Shown piece by piece: positions 52,265 to 60,174 of a stretch of DNA of 64,000 nt. Every line of letters starts with the position of its first letter. The first letter of the stretch is position 1. The notes beneath the pieces were generated by a model, which was not told the DNA's origin, ran no database searches, and worked only from the letters and a program-made list of their open reading frames with translations. Position numbers and translations under genes: made by a program. This DNA is from Streptomyces changanensis (GTDB lineage Bacteria > Actinomycetota > Actinomycetes > Streptomycetales > Streptomycetaceae), in the NCBI RefSeq assembly GCF_024600715.1, contig NZ_CP102332.1, positions 4,340,001 through 4,404,000 on the forward strand, in the 5' to 3' direction.

Positions 52265-52705
52265 GTGTTCAGTGACATAGGCGCACTCGAGGTGGTGGCG
52301 CTGGTGATCCTCGCCGTGCTCATCTGGGGTCCCGACAAGCTGCCCCAGCTCATCCAGGACGTCAGCGGTTTCATCCGGAAGATCCGGGCCTTCTCCGAGA
52401 ACGCCAAGCAGGACATCCGCAGCGAACTGGGGCCGGAGTTCAAGGACTTCGAGTTCGAGGACCTCAACCCGAAGGCCTTCCTCCGCAAGCAGCTCGCGGA
52501 GAACGGGGACCTCCGCGAGATCCGCGAGCTGCGCAGCAGCTTCGACCTCCGCAAGGAGATCGACGAGGTCGCGGACGCGGTCAAGGGTTCCGCCGCCGCG
52601 CCCGCGGCACCCGCCGCCGGCACGGCCGCCACGCCCGACCTGCTGAGGAAGCGCGAGACGCCGGAAACGGCCGAACGGCCCCCCTTCGACGTCGACGCCA
52701 CCTGA
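52265..52705 (+). CDS. tatB: TatB: twin-arginine translocase subunit
   Basis: A 146-residue TatA/B-family protein. The short N-terminal membrane helix MFSDIGALEVVALVILAVLIWGPDKLPQLIQD is followed by the amphipathic helix (VSGFIRKIRAFSENAKQDIRSELGPEFKDFEFEDL) and a variable tail ending PPFDVDAT, which closely resembles the end of mycobacterial TatB. Glu9 and the GPDKLP hinge fit TatB rather than TatA. It forms the substrate receptor complex with TatC, not encoded here. GTG 52265 has GAGGAGGAG upstream. It is placed after htrA, as in mycobacteria. Confidence 0.92.
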   Translation: MFSDIGALEVVALVILAVLIWGPDKLPQLIQDVSGFIRKIRAFSENAKQDIRSELGPEFKDFEFEDLNPKAFLRKQLAENGDLREIRELRSSFDLRKEIDEVADAVKGSAAAPAAPAAGTAATPDLLRKRETPETAERPPFDVDAT

Positions 52706-52794
52706 GTCATCTGAGTACCGGCCTTCCGGAACAGGCCCGGGCGGATGGATATCCTCTCCATCTGTCCGAACGGATCGAGGAGGCGGCCGGGCAG

Positions 52795-53466
52795 ATGGAG
52801 ACGACGAGTCGGGTGGGCGCGCAGGCACAGCCGACGCCCAGCACCACATCCACGACCGAGGGGGTGCCGGCCGCCCGTCGCACGGTGGACGGGTACCTGC
52901 GGGCCCCCTTCCCCTGGTACGGGCTGGACGAGGCGTTCACCGGCCCCCGCTGGCTGATGCAGGTCGGCACGGCGGCGGACGGCACCGTCCAGCACGGTGC
53001 CACGGGCCACGGCGAGGAACCGACGACGAGACCCGAGGTCGCCGGGCCCGAGCGCGGCCGCTTCGCGGTGGTCGTCACCGTCGCCGCCAACCCCGTCCGG
53101 CGCTCCGGTGACGGCACGGGCGTCCTGGACGCCACCACGGCGTCCTCCGCGGCCTGGCTGGCCGGCTCGGGGCTCCTCGCCTACACCTGGCCCGCCCAGC
53201 TCGACCACGCGCTGCGCAGCGAGTGGCTCGACCAGCAGACGGAGACCGCGTTCGAGCTCGCCGACGACCTCGACGGGCCCGCCTGGACGACGCTCTCGCT
53301 GCCCGTCGACGGTGTGCCGCGGCCCTTCCACTACCGCGAGTCCGAGTTCGGCTGGGTCCTGGCCGGCTCGACCACCGCCGGCGTCCACCTCGGCGCGTAC
53401 GGGCGAGGCATGAGCGCCTACGGGCTCGGGTTCTCCGTCATCGCCGACATCGCCGCCTACGCCTGA
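52795..53466 (+). CDS. Conserved hypothetical protein, 223 residues
   Basis: A soluble protein without signal peptide or membrane helix. The beginning (about 1-25) is Thr/Ser-rich. The rest has ordinary folded composition (RRTVDGYLRAPFPWYGLDEAFTGPRWLMQVG, RFAVVVTVAANPVRR, FHYRESEFGWVLAGSTTAGVHLGAYGRGMSAYGLGFSVI). GAGGAGG lies upstream of ATG 52795. I recall such proteins as conserved in streptomycetes in this position but know no function. A short dyad GATGGA-TATCCTC-TCCATC at about 52,744-52,762 lies in its promoter zone. Confidence 0.7.
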   Translation: METTSRVGAQAQPTPSTTSTTEGVPAARRTVDGYLRAPFPWYGLDEAFTGPRWLMQVGTAADGTVQHGATGHGEEPTTRPEVAGPERGRFAVVVTVAANPVRRSGDGTGVLDATTASSAAWLAGSGLLAYTWPAQLDHALRSEWLDQQTETAFELADDLDGPAWTTLSLPVDGVPRPFHYRESEFGWVLAGSTTAGVHLGAYGRGMSAYGLGFSVIADIAAYA

Positions 53467-53610
53467 CCGTCCAAGCACCCGGGACGCACCCCGCGGGACA
53501 CACCACCCCGCAGGACGTGCCCCGTACGGCCCGCCCCGCACGGGCAGCCCGCACGACGCGCCCCGCAGGACGCACGGGCGGCCCCGCCCCCCGCACGACG
53601 CGCCACGCAG

Positions 53611-53643
53611 GAGGGGCGCCGCTCGACACGAGCGGCGCCCCTC
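53611..53643. terminator. Terminator between convergent genes upstream of mrp's end
   Basis: A perfect 14-bp inverted repeat GAGGGGCGCCGCTC / GAGCGGCGCCCCTC with a 5-nt loop. The 140 bp before it contain degenerate repeats (CGCACGACGCGCC-CGCAGGA). Confidence 0.8.
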
Positions 53644-53693
53644 GGCGCGTCACGGACGCACGGGTGTCCCGGCGGCGGGGCGCCGCCGCGACG

Positions 53694-54827
53694 TCAGAAC
53701 TTGTTGCGCGGGGTGATCCCCAGCGACATGCCGGACAGGCCGCGCTGACGGCCTCCGAGCTTGCCCGCGATGGCGCGCAGCGCCGCGCCCGCCGGCGACT
53801 CCGGGTCGGACAGGACGACCGGCATGCCCTCGTCGCCGCCCTCGCGCAGCCGCACGTCGATCGGGATCGAGCCGAGCACGGGGACCGTCGCGCCGGTGGT
53901 CTTGGTCAGGCCGTCGGCGACCTTCTGGCCGCCGCCCGTGCCGAACACGTCGACCATCTCGTCGCAGTGCGGGCACGGCAGGCCCGACATGTTCTCGACG
54001 ACGCCGACGATCTTCTGGTGGGTCTGCACGGCGATCGAACCGGCCCGCTCGGCCACCTCGGCCGCGGCCTGCTGCGGGGTGGTCACCACCAGGATCTCGG
54101 CGTTCGGCACCAGCTGCGCCACCGAGATCGCGATGTCGCCGGTGCCCGGCGGCAGGTCCAGCAGCAGCACGTCCAGGTCGCCCCAGTACACGTCCGCCAG
54201 GAACTGCTGGAGGGCGCGGTGGAGCATCGGGCCGCGCCACACGACCGGGGCGTTGCCCGGCGTGAACATGCCGATGGAGATGACCTTCACCCCGTGGGCG
54301 GACGGCGGCATGATCATGTTCTCGACCTGGGTGGGCCGGCCGTCGGCGCCCAGCATGCGGGGCACGCTGTGGCCGTAGATGTCGGCGTCCACGACGCCGA
54401 CCTTCAGCCCGTCGGCGGCCATCGCGGCGGCGAGGTTCACGGTCACCGACGACTTGCCGACACCGCCCTTGCCGGAGGCGACCGCGTACACGCGGGTCAG
54501 CGAGCCGGGCTTGGCGAACGGCACCTCCCGCTCGGCGGTCGTGCCGCGCAGCGCGGCCGCGAGCTCCTTGCGCTGCTCGTCGCTCATCACGTCCAGCGAC
54601 ACGTCGACGCGGGTGACGCCCTCGACCCGGGAGACCGCCTCGCTCACGTTCTTCGTGATCGTCTCGCGCATCGGGCAGCCGGAGACCGTCAGGTACACGG
54701 CCACCGCCACCGCGCCGTCGGCACCGATCTCGACTGACTTGACCATGCCGAGATCGGTGATCGGTCGATGGATCTCGGGGTCGTTCACCGTCGCCAGTGC
54801 TTCGCGCACCGCGTCTTCCGTCGTCAT
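53694..54827 (-). CDS. mrp: Mrp/ApbC-type P-loop ATPase, iron-sulphur carrier
   Basis: A 377-residue protein. The N-terminal MIP18/DUF59 domain (about 1-85, EALATVNDPEIHRPITDLGMVKSVEI ... VSGCPMRE) is followed by the ParA/MinD-like ATPase with the deviant Walker A GKGGVGKSS, DADIYGHSVPRMLG and LLLDLPPGTGD. The CPHC motif (about 285-288) binds the bridging Fe-S cluster in the dimer. Members transfer Fe-S clusters to apoproteins. ATG 54827 starts the conserved MTTEDAVREAL. The frame before it is not coding-like. It corresponds to Rv1229c. It is followed by a terminator shared with the opposite gene. Confidence 0.92.
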   Translation of the reverse strand: MTTEDAVREALATVNDPEIHRPITDLGMVKSVEIGADGAVAVAVYLTVSGCPMRETITKNVSEAVSRVEGVTRVDVSLDVMSDEQRKELAAALRGTTAEREVPFAKPGSLTRVYAVASGKGGVGKSSVTVNLAAAMAADGLKVGVVDADIYGHSVPRMLGADGRPTQVENMIMPPSAHGVKVISIGMFTPGNAPVVWRGPMLHRALQQFLADVYWGDLDVLLLDLPPGTGDIAISVAQLVPNAEILVVTTPQQAAAEVAERAGSIAVQTHQKIVGVVENMSGLPCPHCDEMVDVFGTGGGQKVADGLTKTTGATVPVLGSIPIDVRLREGGDEGMPVVLSDPESPAGAALRAIAGKLGGRQRGLSGMSLGITPRNKF

Positions 54828-54870
54828 ACGGACGATGGTACGGCGCCGACCACGGCGCCCGGAAAGCCCG

Positions 54871-55482
54871 TCAGCGGTCGCCTTCGTCACGTCCCGGGGC
54901 GGCGGGGCGCGGGGCGGCGGCGCCGCGCTCCTCCAGCTCCCGCACCAGGTCCTCGAGCTCCGAGCGGATCCAGTCGCGGGTGGCGACCTCGCCCAGCCCC
55001 ATCCGCAGCGCCGCGATCTCCCGGGTCAGGTACTCGGTGTCGGCGATCGACCGCTCGTTCTGCGCCCGGTCCTGCTCCAGGTTCACCCGGTCGCGGTCGT
55101 CCTGCCGGTTCTGGGCCAGCAGGATCAGCGGGGCCGCGTACGACGCCTGGAGCGACAGCATCAGCGTGAGGAAGATGAACGGGTACGGGTCGAACCGCAG
55201 CGGGTCCGGCATCGTGACGTTCCAGATCAGCCACGTGATGATGGCCACCGTCATCCACACGATGAACCGGCCCGTCCCGAGGAACCGGGCGATCCGCTCC
55301 GACAGCCGGCCGAACGCCTCCGGGTCGTACTCGGGCAGCAGCCGGGGCCGCCGGACCCGGGGCTGGTCCAGCGGCTGGTCGAGCCGGGTGCGGGGCGCGG
55401 GGCGCTCGCGAGGGGCCGTCCGCTCGCGCTGCCCGGCGCGCTCGCGGCCGGCGCCCCGCTCCGGGGTGCGGTCAGGCGCCAT
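54871..55482 (-). CDS. DUF1003 membrane protein
   Basis: A 203-residue protein with an Arg/Pro-rich N-terminus (about 1-50), then two membrane helices (FIVWMTVAIITWLIWNV and FIFLTLMLSLQASYAAPLILLAQ) separated by the family motif DPLRFDPYPF. A helical cytoplasmic tail follows with NRQDDRDRVNLEQDRAQNERSIADTEYLTREIAALR. This is a clear DUF1003 pattern. Its function is unknown. Its start overlaps the end of the MgtE-N/CBS gene by 11 bp, and it is commonly found with that gene, so they probably act together. Confidence 0.88.
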   Translation of the reverse strand: MAPDRTPERGAGRERAGQRERTAPRERPAPRTRLDQPLDQPRVRRPRLLPEYDPEAFGRLSERIARFLGTGRFIVWMTVAIITWLIWNVTMPDPLRFDPYPFIFLTLMLSLQASYAAPLILLAQNRQDDRDRVNLEQDRAQNERSIADTEYLTREIAALRMGLGEVATRDWIRSELEDLVRELEERGAAAPRPAAPGRDEGDR

Positions 55483-56752
55483 GCGCGGCCCCCCGTTCCT
55501 CGTCCGGTTCGAATTCCGTCTCGCGCCAGTCGTCCGGCAGCAGGTGGTCCAGCACGTCGTCGACGGTGACCGCGCCGAGCAGCGACCCGCTGTCGTCGAC
55601 GACCGGCGCGGCGACCAGGTTGTACGCGGCGAGGTGGCTGGTGACGGCGGACAGCGGGGTGTCCGGCCCCAGCGGCTCCAGGTCGGTGTCGACGATCGCC
55701 GAGACCAGCGTGAACGGCGGGTCCCGCAGCAGCCGCTGGAAGTGCACCGTCCCCAGGAACTTCCCCGTGGGCGTCTCGTCCGGCGGGCGGCACACGTACA
55801 CCTGCGCCGCCAGGGCGGGGGAGAGGTCCTGCTGGCGCACCCGGGCGAGGGCGTCGGCGACCATGGCGTCCGGGCGCAGCACGATCGGCTCGGTCGTCAT
55901 CAGGCCGCCCGCGGTGCGCTCCTCGTACGACATGAGCCGCCGCACGTCCGCCGCGTCGTCGGGGCGCATCAGCGTGAGCAGCCGCTCCTTCTCCTCCTCC
56001 GGCAGCTCGGAGAGCAGGTCCGCGGCGTCGTCGGGGTCCATCGCCTCCAGCACGTCCGCGGCGCGCTCCGCCTTGAGCTCGCCGAGGATCTCGACCTGGT
56101 CGTCCTCGGGCAGCTCCTCCAGGACGTCGGCGAGCCGGTCGTCGTGGAGGGCGGCGGCCACCTCGGCCCGGCGCTTGGGCGTCAGGTGGTGCAGGGCGTT
56201 GGCGACGTCGGCGGGGCGCATCCGCTCGAAGGTGGCGAGCAGGCTCTCGGCGCCCTGCCCGGTCTCCTCCAGGGAGAAGCCGGTGACGGCCGACCACTCC
56301 ACGGTCAGCGTCTCGCCGCGGCGGCGCAGCGCCCCGCCGCCGCCCCGGCGGACGAAGACCTTGTCGATCTCCCAGTCGCGGCGGGCGGGCAGCTGGCGCA
56401 TGGCGACGTCGAGGACGGTCACCTCGTCCCCGCCGTCGACCAGCCGGACCCGGCGGTCGAGGAGCTCGCCGAGGACGAGCCGTTCGGTGGGGCGCTGCTC
56501 GAAGCGGCGGACGTTCAGCACGCCGGTGGTGATGACGTGGCCGGACTCCATCCCCGTCACCCGGGTCATCGGCAGGAAGATCCGGCGGCGGCCGATCACC
56601 TCCACGACCAGCCCGAGGACCCGGGGCGGCCGCCGTCCCACGCGCAGCATGGCGACGATGTCCCGCACGCGGCCGACCTGGTCGCCGCTGGGGTCGAAGA
56701 CCGGCGCGCCGGCGAGGTGCGAGACGAAGATGCGGGGGGCGCCACCTGCCAT
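55472..56752 (-). CDS. MgtE N-terminal and CBS domain protein (no transporter channel)
   Basis: A 426-residue cytoplasmic protein. A PRC-barrel-like N-terminus (FVSHLAGAPVFDPSGDQVGRVRDIV) and a second barrel-like part are followed by an MgtE_N superhelix (about 185-290, with RPADVANALHHLTPKRRAEVAAALHDDRLADVLEELPEDDQVEIL). Two CBS motifs come next (about 300-410, GLMTTEPIVLRPDAMVADAL and APVVDDSGSLLGAVTVDDVLDHLLPDDW). The membrane part of MgtE is absent, so it is a sensor-like protein and not a channel. In MgtE these domains bind Mg2+. With DUF1003 beside it and corA 1.8 kb away, magnesium homeostasis is a plausible setting. ATG 56752 has GAGGAGG upstream. Confidence 0.87.
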   Translation of the reverse strand: MAGGAPRIFVSHLAGAPVFDPSGDQVGRVRDIVAMLRVGRRPPRVLGLVVEVIGRRRIFLPMTRVTGMESGHVITTGVLNVRRFEQRPTERLVLGELLDRRVRLVDGGDEVTVLDVAMRQLPARRDWEIDKVFVRRGGGGALRRRGETLTVEWSAVTGFSLEETGQGAESLLATFERMRPADVANALHHLTPKRRAEVAAALHDDRLADVLEELPEDDQVEILGELKAERAADVLEAMDPDDAADLLSELPEEEKERLLTLMRPDDAADVRRLMSYEERTAGGLMTTEPIVLRPDAMVADALARVRQQDLSPALAAQVYVCRPPDETPTGKFLGTVHFQRLLRDPPFTLVSAIVDTDLEPLGPDTPLSAVTSHLAAYNLVAAPVVDDSGSLLGAVTVDDVLDHLLPDDWRETEFEPDEERGAAHGA

Positions 56753-56965
56753 GCCAGCGCCTCCTCCTCGGTCGTCCACCACGTGCACCACGTGCACCGC
56801 GCACGCCGCGTCCGCACGTCCGTGCGGGTGCGGTGATTCAGGCTAGCTCGTCATGGTTCGGGTCGCCCGGGCAGGGCGTCCGTACGGCTCCGTGCGGACC
56901 CGGCCACCGGGCCCCGGTACGCTGCCGTCTGCCGTCCCCCACGTGAAACACGAGAGGCAGCGCTG

Positions 56966-57727
56966 GTGACCGCTCTCCCCCCGGCTCGGCGAACCCGCCG
57001 CGCCGCGCTCCCCGTCGCGCTCTGCGTCGGGCTGGCCGCGGCACTGACCTCATGCGCGGAGGACCCGGACAAGGGCACGAACGGCGTCGGCAGACTCCCC
57101 GCGAACGAGATCGAGACCAAGGCCCGCACGACGGCGAAGGCCGCCGCGTCCGTGCGCCTCGCGGGCACGCTGGTCAGCAAGTCCGGTACGTACAAGCTGA
57201 ACATGCGCCTCAAGGGCACGGGCGCCACCGGCTCCGTCACGACCAAGGCGTCGACGTTCGAGCTGCTGCGCGTGCGTGACGCCCTCTTCCTCAAGGCGGG
57301 AGCGGCGTTCTGGCGCCACGCCGAAGGGTCCGACGAGCCCACCGAGGCCGACATCGAGGCGGCGGACAAGCTCGACGGGAAGTACGTCAAGGTGCCCCAG
57401 GACGACCCCTCGTACAAGCGGCTGCGCGGCTTCACCGAGATGAACGTCCTCCTCGACGGCCTGCTGGAGCTCCACGGCGAGGTGCGCAAGGGCGACCGCG
57501 ACAAGATCGCCGGGATCCGCACCATCAAGGTCTCGGGCGGCGAGCACGGCGAGGGCGGCACACTCGACGTCGCCCTCGACGGCACGCCGTTCCCGCTCCA
57601 GTTCGCCCGTGGCGGGGGCGGTGGCGTCGTGGTCCTGTCCGACTGGAACCGGGACTTCCCGCTGGAGGAGCCGGTCAAGGAGGACACCGTCGACTACGGC
57701 CGCCAGCTCCCCCGCACCAGCGACTGA
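56966..57727 (+). CDS. LolA-like lipoprotein
   Basis: A 253-residue putative lipoprotein. The signal peptide has twin arginines (RRTRRAALPVALCVGLAAAL) and a lipobox LTSC (Cys30). The mature domain (EIETKARTTAKAAASVRLAGTLVSKSGTYKLNMRLKG ... FELLRVRDALFLKAG ... KYVKVP ... IRTIKVSGG) has the pattern of LolA/LppX-type beta folds that bind lipids, found in many actinobacterial lipoproteins. The ligand is unknown. GTG 56966 has GAGAGG upstream. It is convergent with the gene after it. Confidence 0.75.
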   Translation: MTALPPARRTRRAALPVALCVGLAAALTSCAEDPDKGTNGVGRLPANEIETKARTTAKAAASVRLAGTLVSKSGTYKLNMRLKGTGATGSVTTKASTFELLRVRDALFLKAGAAFWRHAEGSDEPTEADIEAADKLDGKYVKVPQDDPSYKRLRGFTEMNVLLDGLLELHGEVRKGDRDKIAGIRTIKVSGGEHGEGGTLDVALDGTPFPLQFARGGGGGVVVLSDWNRDFPLEEPVKEDTVDYGRQLPRTSD

Positions 57728-57757
57728 CCGCGGCCGGCCCGGCGCCGCCGGCGCCGC

Positions 57758-57942
57758 GGTCCGGGCGGGCTTCGGCGCCTGTCGTGCCGGCGGTACGGGG
57801 CGGGCCTCGCGCCCGTCGCGCCGCGTGGCACCGGCCCCGGTCCGGCGCCGCTCACGCCGCACCGCTCGGGTCCGCCGCCGCCCGCGCCGCACGGTCCGGG
57901 CGGCTTCGATTCCTGTCGTGCGGGCGGTACGGGGCGGGCCTC
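57758..57942. repeat. Imperfect direct repeat of about 50 bp, 135 bp apart
   Basis: 57758-57808 and 57893-57942 share about 90% of their bases (GGTCCGGGCGG-CTTCG...CCTGTCGTGC-GGCGGTACGGGGCGGGCCTC). The second copy ends exactly at the stop codon of the minus-strand gene. This is a local duplication in the intergenic region between convergent genes. The region also holds GGCGCC hairpins that may terminate transcription. Confidence 0.8.
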
Positions 57943-58453
57943 AGCGGCCGCGGCGGCGCAGGAGCAGGCGGGGGAGGGCCGGCGGTACCGGTCGGCGCGT
58001 GGTCGCCGGCGTCGGCAGCGGTACCGCCGAGAGCGAGCCCTGCGGCAGCTCGGTGACCGCCTCGCGGGGCGTGAGCCGCAGCAGCCGGCACTCGCGGGCC
58101 CAGCGCTCGGTCATCGTCTCGGCGTCCGGGGCGTTCAGCCGCTTCCCCTTCAGCTCGTCGGCTGCCGCGGTCCACGCCTCGGAACCGGGCGCCGGCGCGC
58201 TCACCAGCGCCGTCCAGGCGACGACCCGCCCGCCCTTGTCCTTGCTGCGCACGGTGACCTCGACGGTCGCGCCCTCGGTGAGGCCGTCGGGCAGCGGCTG
58301 TTCCCCGGGCCCGCCACCGACGACGTGCGCGGCGCCGTCGTGCCACACGTGCCACAGGGCCCGCGCGGGTCCCTCGCCGCGCACCCAGATGAGGCCGGAC
58401 TTCTTCGTGGCCTCCTCGATGAGGGCATGGCCGAGCAGCGAGTCGTCAGTCAT
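57941..58453 (-). CDS. Conserved actinobacterial protein, 170 residues
   Basis: A soluble protein: DDSLLGHALIEEATKKSGLIWVRGEGPARALWHVWHDGAAHVVGGGPGEQPLPDGL, then VEVTVRSKDKGGRVVAWTALVSA (beta strands), KRLNAPDAETMTERWARECRLLRLTPREAV. This is reminiscent of split-barrel, FMN-binding-like proteins (a single residue and ligand cannot be assigned). The last 30 residues are Pro/Arg-rich. ATG 58453 is the start. It probably forms a transcription unit of its own. The function is unknown. Confidence 0.7.
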   Translation of the reverse strand: MTDDSLLGHALIEEATKKSGLIWVRGEGPARALWHVWHDGAAHVVGGGPGEQPLPDGLTEGATVEVTVRSKDKGGRVVAWTALVSAPAPGSEAWTAAADELKGKRLNAPDAETMTERWARECRLLRLTPREAVTELPQGSLSAVPLPTPATTRRPVPPALPRLLLRRRGR

Positions 58454-58515
58454 GCCCGCAGCTTAGCCAGCGACCCGCCGCCCCCACGCCCGGTGGCCCG
58501 GACCCGGCGGCCGGG

Positions 58516-58560
58516 GTGCGGCGGGGCTGCGCCGCCGCACGGCCGCCCCCGCGGGGGCGG
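58516..58560. terminator. Double hairpin downstream of corA
   Basis: Two adjacent inverted repeats: GTGCGGCGG / CCGCCGCAC (58516-58524, 58532-58540) and the 18-bp palindrome CCGCCCCCGCGGGGGCGG (58543-58560), 8 nt beyond the corA stop on the minus strand. Confidence 0.65.
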
Positions 58561-58567
58561 GACGCCC

Positions 58568-59692
58568 CTACAGCCAGCCGTTGCGCTTGAGCGTGCGGTG
58601 GATGGCGAAGCAGATGCCGATGATGGCCGTCAGGACCATCGGATAGCCGTACTTCCACTGGAGCTCCGGCATGTGCTCGAAGTTCATGCCGTACACGCCG
58701 CACACCGCCGTCGGCACGGCGATGATCGCCGCCCAGCTGGTGATCTTGCGCATGTCCTCGTTCTGCGTGACCGTCGCCTGGGCGAGGTTGGCCTGGAGGA
58801 TCGAGTTCAGCAGTTCGTCGAAGCCCACGACCTGCTCCTGCACCCGGGCCAGGTGGTCGGCGACGTCCCGGAAGTACTTCTGAATGTCCGGGTCGACCAG
58901 CCGCATCGGCCGCTCGCTCAGCAGCTGCATGGGCCGCATCAGCGGCGTCACCGCCCGCTTGAACTCCAGCACCTCGCGCTTCAGCTGGTAGATGCGGCCG
59001 GTGTCGGTGCCGCGCGTGCCGCCCTTCGCCGGGGGCGAGAAGACGTCGATCTCGATCTGGTCGATGTCGATCTCGACGGCGTCCGCGACCGCGATGTACC
59101 CGTCGACCACGTGGTCGGCGATGGCGTGCAGGACGGCGGAGGGGCCCTTCCCCAGCAACTCGGGCTCGGACTCCAGCCGGTGGCGCAGGTTGCGCAGCGA
59201 TCCCTGCCCACCGTGCCGGACGGTGATGACGAAGTCCCGCCCGGTGAAGCACATCACCTCGCCCGTCTCCACGACCTCGCTGGTCGCGGTGAGCTCGGCG
59301 TGCTCCACGTAGTGGATCGTCTTGAAGACCGTGAACAGCGTGTCGTCGTACCGCTCCAACTTCGGCCGCTGGTGGGCGTGGACGGCGTCCTCCACCGCCA
59401 GCGGGTGGAGCCCGAACTCGGCGGCGATACCGGCGAATTCGGCCTCGGTCGGCTCGTGCAGCCCGATCCAGGCGAAACCGCCGCCCTCGCGGACGCGCCA
59501 CATCGCCTCCCGGGGCGTCAGGCACCCCTCCTCCTCGACGCGCCGCCCGTCCCGGTACACCGCGCAGTCGACGACGGCGGTGGACGCGGAGGGGTCGCGG
59601 GTCGCGTCGTACGCGTTGTACGGCTGGTAGGGGGCGCCGCGCTTGCGCAGCGACGGGCGTACGACGGCACGCAGGTCACGGATCATCGACAT
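58568..59692 (-). CDS. corA: CorA magnesium/cobalt channel
   Basis: A 374-residue CorA-family channel. The large N-terminal cytoplasmic domain (HAHQRPKLERYDDTLFTVFKTIHYVEH, then the long stalk helix with RIYQLKREVLEFKRAVTPLM) is followed by two C-terminal membrane helices separated by the signature YGMNFEHMPEL. The sequence KRNGWL at the extreme C-terminus provides the basic ring. It forms pentamers that take up Mg2+ (and Co2+). ATG 59692 has AAGGAG 7 nt upstream. A long untranslated region with hairpins precedes it. The function is well supported. The regulation is not known. Confidence 0.94.
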   Translation of the reverse strand: MSMIRDLRAVVRPSLRKRGAPYQPYNAYDATRDPSASTAVVDCAVYRDGRRVEEEGCLTPREAMWRVREGGGFAWIGLHEPTEAEFAGIAAEFGLHPLAVEDAVHAHQRPKLERYDDTLFTVFKTIHYVEHAELTATSEVVETGEVMCFTGRDFVITVRHGGQGSLRNLRHRLESEPELLGKGPSAVLHAIADHVVDGYIAVADAVEIDIDQIEIDVFSPPAKGGTRGTDTGRIYQLKREVLEFKRAVTPLMRPMQLLSERPMRLVDPDIQKYFRDVADHLARVQEQVVGFDELLNSILQANLAQATVTQNEDMRKITSWAAIIAVPTAVCGVYGMNFEHMPELQWKYGYPMVLTAIIGICFAIHRTLKRNGWL

Positions 59693-60174
59693 GGCAGGCT
59701 CCTTCACGCAAGAAGCCGTCGGCGAGGCGTGGCACAGCCCGGAATGGGGACGTGGCGTTGCGTACGTCCGCAAAGCGGGCGGCACCGCGGAACGCGTGAC
59801 GGAGTTCGCGGTTCGCGGTTCGCTACAGACAGGCAGGGACGACGTGCTCTTCCGTCGTGCGCGGTGCCCGGCGTGCGGAGTACGGGCGGAAACGCCTCAG
59901 ACGCCCGTACGGGAAGACGTACGGGAGGTGGAGCGTGCACGGATGGTGCGCGGCGGGAGCTGCCCGCGCGGCGCGGAAGAGCGGCTGGTACTGCACGGTC
60001 GACTTCGATCCACCGCAGCCCCACCTCCTCCGGCCGGTCCCCCGTGGGGGATGACGTGTCGTCGGGACCGGAAGGCGCGCTCGGCGCACCGTCCCGACCA
60101 GCGGCCCACCCTATCAGCCGACTGAGGGTCAATCCTTTTCCCTGCCCGATCCGTACGCGGCCTATGCTCGCCGC
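59693..60174 (-). promoter_or_regulatory. Long upstream region of corA with paired hairpins
   Basis: 480 bp between corA and the divergent SUFU-domain gene. Two long perfect inverted repeats are present: GTACGGGCG / CGCCCGTAC (59880-59888, 59902-59910) and GTCGGGAC / GTCCCGAC (60061-60068, 60091-60098, 22-nt loop). A GGGGG-rich small hairpin lies near 60,045. If transcription toward corA starts at the right-hand end (a TTGACC motif at about 60,127-60,132 on the minus strand), the leader would be about 420 nt and structured. It does not match the M-box magnesium riboswitch as I remember it. No convincing gene. Confidence 0.4.
60163..60168 (+). promoter_or_regulatory. Candidate -10 box (TATGCT) for a leaderless mRNA
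   Basis: TATGCT lies 6 nt before the ATG at 60175. No ribosome-binding sequence is present. Confidence 0.45.

Noticed and set aside
59823..60089. 88-codon frame on the minus strand upstream of corA
   Set aside because: Pro/Arg/His-rich composition, no convincing ribosome site, and several equally good frames exist in the same stretch.
59693..60174. M-box (ykoK) magnesium riboswitch before corA
   Set aside because: I could not find the conserved core segments of that riboswitch. Only generic hairpins are seen.
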